Source: Lachnospiraceae bacterium
GTDB taxonomy: Bacteria; Bacillota; Clostridia; Lachnospirales; Lachnospiraceae
Assembly: GCA_017427685.1 (NCBI GenBank)
Contig: JAFRSH010000012.1
Location: forward strand, 1-32,221
Length of the DNA stretch: 32,221 bases
Reading direction: 5' to 3'
The notes under the pieces: generated by a model
Seen by the model: only the letters and a program-made list of their open reading frames with translations
What the model was told of the DNA's origin: nothing
Databases searched by the model: none
Part shown: piece after piece, positions 26,688 through 32,221 of the stretch
Layout of the letters: each line of letters starts with the position of its first letter
Position numbering within the stretch: the first letter of the stretch is position 1
Translations under genes and position numbers: made by a program

Positions 26688-26701
26688 TCTGACTACATAA
26701 G

Positions 26702-26734
26702 AAGAGCCTCTGACCTTTCGGTCGGAGGCTCTTT
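26702..26734. terminator. Bidirectional terminator between the DUF1461 and acpP genes
   Basis: A 14-bp stem (26702-26715 / 26720-26733, one G-U wobble) with a 4-nt loop lies between the two convergent genes. It has CTCTTT on the plus strand and CTCTTCTT on the minus strand, so it can end transcripts from both sides. Confidence 0.85.
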
Positions 26735-26760
26735 AAACGATCATGTTCGTTCGGTTCAAA

Positions 26761-26988
26761 TCAGGGATTCTGCTTCTCAAGGAAATCGCATACATCCTGT
26801 ACTGTCTCGAAGCTTGTGAGCTCCTCATCGGGGATGGTAACACCGTACTCATCTTCGATGGTCATAAGAAGCTGCATAACGTCAAGTGAGTCAGCGCCAA
26901 GCTCATCCTTAATCTTTGTCTCGGGCTTAACTGTATCGGGATCAACTCCAAGCTCCTCAACAAGAATCTTCTTTACAGAATCAAACAT
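26761..26988 (-). CDS. acpP: Acyl carrier protein
   Basis: 75 residues, acidic, with the phosphopantetheine attachment Ser34 in the GADSLDVM motif. It carries growing or transferred acyl chains in fatty-acid and phospholipid synthesis. The ATG is 9 nt after AGGAGG. It is the last gene of the glyA-fakA-fakB-plsX-acpP run, 68 nt after plsX. In many Firmicutes rnc and smc follow at this point; here the operon ends at a terminator. Confidence 0.96.
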   Translation of the reverse strand: MFDSVKKILVEELGVDPDTVKPETKIKDELGADSLDVMQLLMTIEDEYGVTIPDEELTSFETVQDVCDFLEKQNP

Positions 26989-27056
26989 CTCTATTTTCCT
27001 CCTTATCTTCGATGCGAATCTTCTGCATCTATTATTGCCATAAACAAGCTTATGAA

Positions 27057-28070
27057 TCAAGCTTTATTTTCGGAAAAGATTTTTTCGAGCTCGGGATTTA
27101 AGTTACCCGTCTCCATCATATATGCCTGCTCGATACACTTTGCAAATGCAACTCGCTTACTGCTGCCGTGTCCCTTAACGATGACCTTTGACGCTCCGAG
27201 CAGAACACTTCCGCCGTAGTTCTGGTAATCGAGGAATGCCTTTTCCTTGGCAAACATCTTCTTAAGGAACAGCGCACCGATCTTAAACTTGAGGGATGAA
27301 AGGATGTCCTTTTTGATCATACGGAACATCTCGATCGCGGTACCCTCAACAGTCTTGCACATAACGTTGCCCGAGAATCCGTCGCACACCACGAGGTCGA
27401 CATCTCCCTTGAGGAGTTCGCGGCCTTCCATGTTCCCGACGAAATTGATACGGGGTTCGTTCTTTAACATCTGATAAACTTCTTTGCGAAGCTCATCACC
27501 CTTCTCTTCTTCGACTCCGACATTGAGGAGTGCAACTCTCGGTGACTTGACACCGAAAACCTTCTCCATGTAGAGAGAGCCCATGATAGCAAACTGATAA
27601 AGCTGGGTCGCTGTACAGTCAACCGTCGCGCCGCTGTCGCAGATACCGACGATCACGCCTTCCTTCATGGTGGGAAGAAGCGGACAAAGTGTGGGACGAA
27701 CGACGCCCGGTACTCTTCCGACACGGAGTGTTGCCGCCGCGACGATCGCACCGGTCGAACCGATGCTCACAAGTCCCGCAAGTGTATCATCCTCACGAAG
27801 GAGCCTGATGCCCGTCATGAGTGAACTGTCTTTCTTTTTACGAACCGCTTCGGTAGGCTTCTCGTTACATCCGATCACATCGGGAGCATGTACTATGCTT
27901 ATGCGGTCCGATGAGAACTGCTGCCTCGCAAGTTCGTCCTTTATCTGCTGCTCGTCTCCGACGAGTACAAGCTCAAGATCCTTAAATCTGGCGAGGGCGT
28001 CTATACTTCCCTCGATATTGACCCTGGGGCTTTCGTCCCCTCCGAAGCAGTCTATTACTATCCTTATCAT
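27057..28070 (-). CDS. plsX: Phosphate acyltransferase PlsX
   Basis: 337 residues. The start is the ATG at 28070 with GAGGGG 4 nt upstream, giving the conserved N-terminus RIVIDCFGGDESP; the usual form is DAMGGD. Further motifs are SIGSTGAIVAAATLRVGR, PLLPT and CDGFSGNVMCKTVEG. PlsX reversibly converts acyl-ACP and phosphate to acyl phosphate, the donor for PlsY at the membrane. With FakA/FakB next door, acyl phosphate made from imported fatty acids can go either to PlsY or, through PlsX, onto the AcpP encoded downstream. Confidence 0.95.
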   Translation of the reverse strand: MIRIVIDCFGGDESPRVNIEGSIDALARFKDLELVLVGDEQQIKDELARQQFSSDRISIVHAPDVIGCNEKPTEAVRKKKDSSLMTGIRLLREDDTLAGLVSIGSTGAIVAAATLRVGRVPGVVRPTLCPLLPTMKEGVIVGICDSGATVDCTATQLYQFAIMGSLYMEKVFGVKSPRVALLNVGVEEEKGDELRKEVYQMLKNEPRINFVGNMEGRELLKGDVDLVVCDGFSGNVMCKTVEGTAIEMFRMIKKDILSSLKFKIGALFLKKMFAKEKAFLDYQNYGGSVLLGASKVIVKGHGSSKRVAFAKCIEQAYMMETGNLNPELEKIFSENKA

Positions 28071-28101
28071 TGTTCCCCTCTGAAATAATACCCGTTTTAC
28101 G

Positions 28102-28971
28102 TTATCTGTGCTTAGCGTAGAATGAGATCCCGACACCGTTGGGTCCGCAGTGGCTGCCCGCTGTCGGATTAACCACAACAAGCTCAATGTTCAGTCTGCT
28201 GTCGATCTGATCAAGAAGCATCTGCTTGATCTCAAGAGCCACGTCCTCACAGTCCGAATGCCCGATCACGACCCTGTGATCCGTAAGATCACGTCCGAGA
28301 TCACGAACGTAGGACACAAGCTTCTCCATGGCCTTAACACGGCCTCTTTCCTTGCCGATGCTGACCATCTTGCCTTCTTCGCCGATATAGATGATCGGTC
28401 TGATACCGAACATCGTGCCCATCGTAGCTGCAAGTCCCGTAACTCTTCCGCTGTGTTTGAAGAAAGTCAGGTCGTCCGCAAAGAAGTACATTGCGAAATG
28501 CTGTCTCTCTTTCTCGACGAACTCAACGATCTGCTCGGCTGTGGCACCTCTTCTGTATAATTCACCGGCTTCACAGGCAATATTGTAGCTCAGTGTCGTG
28601 ATAGCAAGCGTATCAACCTCATAGAATCTTCGACCGGGGTACTTGTTCTGAAGTCTCCTGACTGCATCATCAAGAGCTCCGAACGTGGCCGACATCGCTG
28701 CCGAGAAGTGGATGTAAAGAACATCACTGCCTTCCTCGAAAGCCGGTTCAAAGTACTGAATGTACTTATCGGCGCTGATCGCGCTGGTGGTAGGGATAAC
28801 TCCCTGTCTTAATCTGTCGTAAAACGTCTTCTGATCAAAAACCTCAAAATCCTCGTAGGGATATACAAGATTCCCGTCCATGCTGTAGGGCATGCTTATA
28901 AGTCCAAAGCCATACTCCGCTGCTTTCTCGGGCGTAAAATCCATATCCGAATCCACAAATACTCTGAGCAT
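28102..28971 (-). CDS. DegV family fatty-acid-binding protein, probable FakB partner of FakA
   Basis: 289 residues; the ATG is 5 nt after AGGGGG. DegV features: RVFVDSDMDFTPE at the N-terminus, the ligand loop VIPTTSAISADKY (~58-70), HFSAAMSATFG, the mid-domain FFKHSGRVTG, and a C-terminal AGSHCGPNGVGISF. The protein holds a fatty acid that FakA phosphorylates. It is 17 nt downstream of the FakA gene and 31 nt upstream of plsX, which strongly supports this role. It is clearly diverged from the DegV protein at 22901-23785: the usual Ser/Thr-Ser-Gln ligand motif reads Thr-Ser-Ala here. Confidence 0.92.
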   Translation of the reverse strand: MLRVFVDSDMDFTPEKAAEYGFGLISMPYSMDGNLVYPYEDFEVFDQKTFYDRLRQGVIPTTSAISADKYIQYFEPAFEEGSDVLYIHFSAAMSATFGALDDAVRRLQNKYPGRRFYEVDTLAITTLSYNIACEAGELYRRGATAEQIVEFVEKERQHFAMYFFADDLTFFKHSGRVTGLAATMGTMFGIRPIIYIGEEGKMVSIGKERGRVKAMEKLVSYVRDLGRDLTDHRVVIGHSDCEDVALEIKQMLLDQIDSRLNIELVVVNPTAGSHCGPNGVGISFYAKHR

Positions 28972-28988
28972 GTAAACCCCCTGTTAAG

Positions 28989-30662
28989 TTATTCCAGAAC
29001 CATTATAAAGTCGTATACCGCCTGGCCTCCGTCGATGAGGATGACCTCACTTCTGCCGTATGTCGACGAAAGTCTGCTTTCGGCCTCGCGTGCACGATCC
29101 GCTGTAACCGACGATCCGCTGATCAAAAGGATCACACCGTAGTCGCCTGCCTTAAGGTTCTCAGCGAGTCCGCAGAGAGCATCGACCGGATCACTCTCAC
29201 AGTTGTAGATCACGTCATCGACAAATCCGATGTACGAGCCTTCTTTAACTTCGACACCGCCCATAACGGTATCTCTGACTGCCTTAGAAACCTGGCCTGT
29301 CACAACACCTTCGAGTCCTTCGGTCGAAACTTTCACTAGCTCGTCCGGATCTTCGATCGCCGTATCGAGCATAGAGATTGCCGAATAGCCTTCTCCGATC
29401 GTTCTGGTGGGAACGATCCGTACAGCGACTCTGTCGTACATCGCACAAGCCTGTTGGGCCGTGAGGATGATGTTGCTGTTGTTGGGAAAAACTATTATAT
29501 TATCCGAATCGATCGCGTCAAACGCCTTCAGGAAATCTTCCACCGAAGGATTCATGCACTGTCCGCCTTCGATGCAGACATCCGCTCCGAGCTCGCGGAA
29601 GGTCCTGTTTATACCTTCTCCCGACGAAACTGTGACAATGCCGTATCTGGTACGGGGCTTAAGTGACTTGGGTTTGTAGCCTTCCGTCACGTTCTGCTCT
29701 GCGGCATGCTCGTTTCCCGAATGCTGAAGCGTCATGTTCTCGATCTTAAGGGTGAGGAATTCGCCGTACTGCTGACAGTGCTCGAGTACCGCACCCGGAT
29801 TCTTGGTATGAACATGTGCCTTGACTATGGTACCGTCACGGAAGAGTACCACCGAGTCTCCCTGAGCCTCAAGATACTTCCTGACCTCCTCAAGGTCAAA
29901 GGCGTCTATGTCGGTCTTGGCATGGGTAAGACGGAGTAAGAACTCTGTGCAGTACCCGTATGTGAGGACACTGTCCTCGGTAAAAAGCGAAAGATCGGGT
30001 CCACTTGCCGTCCCCGCCGGCTCGTCTGTCCGGGGCGCTTCCTCAAAGTCTCCGTTAACACCGGCGATGGCGCCTTCCGCTATATAAACAAGTCCGGCTC
30101 CGCCGCTGTCGACTACGCCCGCTTCGCGAAGCACATCGAGAAGCGAAGGTGTTCTTTCGAGGGAGTTCTTGAGCTCTGCGATCATGTCGGTCGCAAAGCC
30201 TTCGAGAGTGGAGTCCTCATTGATCTTGGATCTGGCGTACTCCACCGCGTCTCTGTACACGGTGAGCATCGTACCTTCTACGGGATTCGAAACGGCGGCG
30301 TAGGCTTCGCTCACGCCCTGTGCAAGAGCGTCGGCGACTTCCCTGATACCGGCCGTAACATGACCCTGAAATCCGTTGCTGATCCCCGCGAAGATCCTCG
30401 AAAGGATAACTCCCGAGTTGCCTCTGGCACCGAGCATCATGCCCTTGGCTGCCTGCTTGGCAACGTCTTCGATATCTTCCTCCGTAGTGGGGATCCTTGA
30501 AGCTCCCGCCTCAAGTGTCAAACACATGTTGTCACCGGTATCACCGTCGGGAACCGGGAAAACATTGAGTGCATTCACCACGTTCCTGTTGGCGCGCAGG
30601 TTCTGTGCACCGCCTCTGAGCATCCTGGCAAATGTGACTCCGTTTATCGTCTTTTCATCCAT
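28989..30662 (-). CDS. fakA: Fatty acid kinase, FakA/YloV family (DhaL-domain kinase)
   Basis: 557 residues, normal for the family. The N-terminal DhaL (Dak2) kinase domain, ~1-200, has NVFPVPDGDTGDNM (33-46), whose three Asp bind Mg-ATP, and GARGNSGVILSRI. The middle and C-terminal parts (~240-557) match the DAK1-like/DegV-related region, including FRDGTIVKAHVHTKNPG. FakA transfers phosphate to a fatty acid bound on FakB. The ribosome-binding site is weak (AGACAGAG), and the start is 9 nt after the glyA stop, so translation may depend on coupling to glyA. Confidence 0.95.
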   Translation of the reverse strand: MDEKTINGVTFARMLRGGAQNLRANRNVVNALNVFPVPDGDTGDNMCLTLEAGASRIPTTEEDIEDVAKQAAKGMMLGARGNSGVILSRIFAGISNGFQGHVTAGIREVADALAQGVSEAYAAVSNPVEGTMLTVYRDAVEYARSKINEDSTLEGFATDMIAELKNSLERTPSLLDVLREAGVVDSGGAGLVYIAEGAIAGVNGDFEEAPRTDEPAGTASGPDLSLFTEDSVLTYGYCTEFLLRLTHAKTDIDAFDLEEVRKYLEAQGDSVVLFRDGTIVKAHVHTKNPGAVLEHCQQYGEFLTLKIENMTLQHSGNEHAAEQNVTEGYKPKSLKPRTRYGIVTVSSGEGINRTFRELGADVCIEGGQCMNPSVEDFLKAFDAIDSDNIIVFPNNSNIILTAQQACAMYDRVAVRIVPTRTIGEGYSAISMLDTAIEDPDELVKVSTEGLEGVVTGQVSKAVRDTVMGGVEVKEGSYIGFVDDVIYNCESDPVDALCGLAENLKAGDYGVILLISGSSVTADRAREAESRLSSTYGRSEVILIDGGQAVYDFIMVLE

Positions 30663-30671
30663 TTCTCTGTC

Positions 30672-31913
30672 TTATGCGTAAAGAGGGTAAGCGTCTGTGA
30701 GCATCTTAACGATGGATGCTGCCTGAGAATGGTCACCCTCGGGGTTCTTAAGTACGATAGTGATCGCCTCGGCGATAAGCTTCATGTCTGCTTCCTTCAT
30801 GCCGCGTGATGTAACTGCGGGTGTTCCGAGTCTGAGACCGCTCGTAACGAAAGGTGACTGAGGATCGTTGGGAACAGTGTTCTTGTTAACGGTAATGTTA
30901 ACTTTGCCGAGGAGTTCCTCCGCAAGCTTTCCTGTCATGCCCATGTTCTGAAGATCAAGAAGCATGAGGTGGTTGTCGGTACCGCCCGAAACAAGATTGA
31001 AGCCGTTCTTTACGAGCTCCGAAGCAAGTGTCTGAGCGTTCTTGATGATGTTGCCTGCGTACTCTTTGTACTCGGGCTTAAGATCCTCACCGAAAGCAAC
31101 GGCCTTGGCAGCGATAACGTGCATAAGAGGTCCGCCCTGGATTCCGGGGAAGATTGCTTTGTTGAATTTATGCTCCTTCGCGAACTCCTCGCTTGAAAGG
31201 ATGAGACCGCCTCTGGGTCCGCGAAGTGTCTTGTGGCATGTAGCTGTGGTAACGTGAGCGTAAGGGATAGGGCTCTCATGGTAGCCTGTTACTACGAGAC
31301 CTGCGATATGAGCAACGTCGGCCATAAGGTATGCGCCAACCTTGTCTGCGATCTCTCTGAAACGCTTGAAGTCGATAGCTCTTGCGTACGCACTTGCGCC
31401 GCAGATGATGAGCTTGGGCTTGTTCTCAACAGCGATCTTCTCAACTTCGTCGTAATCGATGAAGCCGTCACCGTTAACACCGTAAGGTACGCAGTTGTAG
31501 TACATACCCGAGATGTTTGCGGGCGATCCGTGTGAAAGGTGTCCGCCGTGAGCGAGGTTCATGCCCATAAACGTGTCACCGGGCTGAAGAAGTGCTGTGA
31601 TGACAGCCTGGTTTGCCTGGCTTCCGGAATGAGGCTGAACGTTTGCATATGTACAATTAAAGAGCTTCTTGGCTCTCTCGATGGCAAGTTCCTCAACCTG
31701 ATCCACGAACTCGCATCCGCCGTAATAGCGGTGTCCGGGATATCCCTCCGCATACTTGTTTGTCAGGGGGCTGCCCATGGCTGCCATAACTGCCTTGCTG
31801 ACAAAGTTCTCGGAAGCGATCAGCTCGATATGAGCGTTCTGACGATCTGCTTCACGGGTTATCATTGCGGCCACATCGGGATCCGCTTTTCGAATCTCTT
31901 CAAATGAATACAT
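30672..31913 (-). CDS. glyA: Serine hydroxymethyltransferase
   Basis: 413 residues, full length. It is a PLP enzyme that interconverts serine and glycine and loads one-carbon units onto tetrahydrofolate. Signature stretches are [11 protein letters not shown] (30-39), [37 protein letters not shown] and the PLP-binding Lys228 in [11 protein letters not shown]. The ATG is 7 nt after AAGGAG. First gene of the run leading to fakA, fakB, plsX and acpP, with its own promoter and a leader containing a hairpin. Confidence 0.97.
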   Translation of the reverse strand: MYSFEEIRKADPDVAAMITREADRQNAHIELIASENFVSKAVMAAMGSPLTNKYAEGYPGHRYYGGCEFVDQVEELAIERAKKLFNCTYANVQPHSGSQANQAVITALLQPGDTFMGMNLAHGGHLSHGSPANISGMYYNCVPYGVNGDGFIDYDEVEKIAVENKPKLIICGASAYARAIDFKRFREIADKVGAYLMADVAHIAGLVVTGYHESPIPYAHVTTATCHKTLRGPRGGLILSSEEFAKEHKFNKAIFPGIQGGPLMHVIAAKAVAFGEDLKPEYKEYAGNIIKNAQTLASELVKNGFNLVSGGTDNHLMLLDLQNMGMTGKLAEELLGKVNITVNKNTVPNDPQSPFVTSGLRLGTPAVTSRGMKEADMKLIAEAITIVLKNPEGDHSQAASIVKMLTDAYPLYA

Positions 31914-31949
31914 TTTGGTTCTCCTTTACCACTCAACTGAAACTTTGGA

Positions 31950-31971
31950 ACATTCGGTTTTCCCCGAACAT
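31950..31971 (-). promoter_or_regulatory. Leader hairpin upstream of glyA
   Basis: Arms 31950-31957 and 31964-31971 form an 8-bp stem (two G-U pairs on the minus strand) with a GGAAAA loop, located just after the predicted transcription start and before the ribosome-binding site. No U-tract follows. It may be an mRNA-stabilising hairpin. Confidence 0.3.
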
Positions 31972-31984
31972 GTCATACTAGAGA

Positions 31985-32013
31985 ATAATAAAACATCCCA
32001 CTCAAAAACGCAA
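31985..32013 (-). promoter_or_regulatory. Sigma-A promoter of the glyA-fakA-fakB-plsX-acpP operon
   Basis: Minus-strand -35 TTGCGT (32013-32008), 17-nt spacer, -10 TATTAT (31990-31985). The leader is about 65 nt. It lies in the 136-nt gap after the gene at the right edge. Confidence 0.7.
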
Positions 32014-32049
32014 GCTTGGGGTTAGCTTTTTTTCTGATAGAAAGAACTC

Positions 32050-32221
32050 TCACTCATAAACACTGTCAAACAGCTTGCTGCAACCGGGATAGCGGTTCTT
32101 TGCATCCTCAACTTCCTTCTTGAGTTCGAGTGCCTGTTTCATGCCGTCGTCGAGCATAGCCCTGAGTCTTTCGCGACTCTCCTCAAGCGACTGCTTGTAT
32201 CTCTGCATCTCGGCCCTGTTA
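32050..32221 (-). CDS. C-terminal fragment of an unidentified coiled-coil-like protein
   Basis: The last 56 codons and TGA stop are present; the gene begins beyond the right edge. The peptide is highly charged and helical (QRYKQSLEESRERLRAML, then QALELKKEVEDAKNRY) and ends in CSKLFDSVYE. Heptad-like spacing suggests a coiled coil. No family can be named from this piece. Codon use matches the neighbouring genes, and the frame is open to the edge. Confidence 0.6.
   Translation of the reverse strand, partial: NRAEMQRYKQSLEESRERLRAMLDDGMKQALELKKEVEDAKNRYPGCSKLFDSVYE

Noticed and set aside
32012..32033. Short AAGCT/AGCTT hairpin with a T-run, read as a terminator
   Set aside because: The stem is only 5 bp, the T-run is on the plus strand where no gene ends, and it overlaps the glyA -35 box.

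Overview
The window looks like a chromosomal segment from an anaerobic Clostridia-type Firmicute, probably a carbohydrate-using gut or rumen relative of the Lachnospiraceae. The evidence is GAGGAG/AGGAGG ribosome-binding sites before nearly every gene, frequent TTG starts, strong sigma-A promoters, U-tailed hairpin terminators, and Firmicute families (DegV/FakB, FakA/YloV, TIGR01906/DUF1461, PspC, HD-GYP, exported proteins with Thr-Pro-Glu linkers). The family-level placement is an inference. No rRNA, tRNA, CRISPR array, transposase, integrase or prophage gene is visible. Most of the window is ordinary core and metabolic content, and nothing in it is clearly a new system.

Layout from left to right. 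(1) The first 39 codons of an exported protein run off the left edge on the minus strand. (2) A minus-strand operon at about 8764-220 has a promoter, four tightly packed genes and a terminator: a 7TM-type hybrid histidine kinase with its own receiver and HPt domains, the ribosome-associated GTPase HflX, a GH94 disaccharide phosphorylase and a CotH-kinase-fold lipoprotein. (3) A divergent plus-strand gene for a small exported protein (8933-9742) is preceded by a leader with strong RNA-folding potential. (4) A minus-strand HD-GYP phosphodiesterase and an unpartnered acetolactate synthase form a two-gene operon. (5) DNA topoisomerase III and a large chemoreceptor with an unusual Ala/Lys/Glu repeat extension follow on the minus strand. 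(6) On the plus strand come argG, with ArgR-box-like sites at its promoter, and a PspC-domain mini-protein.

(7) A minus-strand trio encodes a DegV lipid-binding protein, a YhfC-like membrane protein without the usual catalytic motifs, and a cytoplasmic GH95 fucosidase. (8) Two plus-strand genes encode a Ser/Thr/Ala/Pro/Gln-rich FliK-like protein and a DUF1461 membrane protein. (9) The right end is a minus-strand operon glyA - fakA - degV/fakB - plsX - acpP. (10) The 3' end of an unidentified coiled-coil gene lies at the right edge.

How the genes fit together. The right-hand operon joins one-carbon metabolism to a nearly complete route for activating fatty acids for phospholipid synthesis: FakB holds the fatty acid, FakA phosphorylates it, PlsX exchanges acyl phosphate and acyl-ACP, and AcpP carries the acyl chain. 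The GH94 and GH95 enzymes lack signal peptides, so they would act on imported oligosaccharides. The chemoreceptor, the FliK-like protein and the c-di-GMP phosphodiesterase suggest a motile organism. All promoter, operator and fold statements come from reading the sequence by eye; no database or folding program was run.
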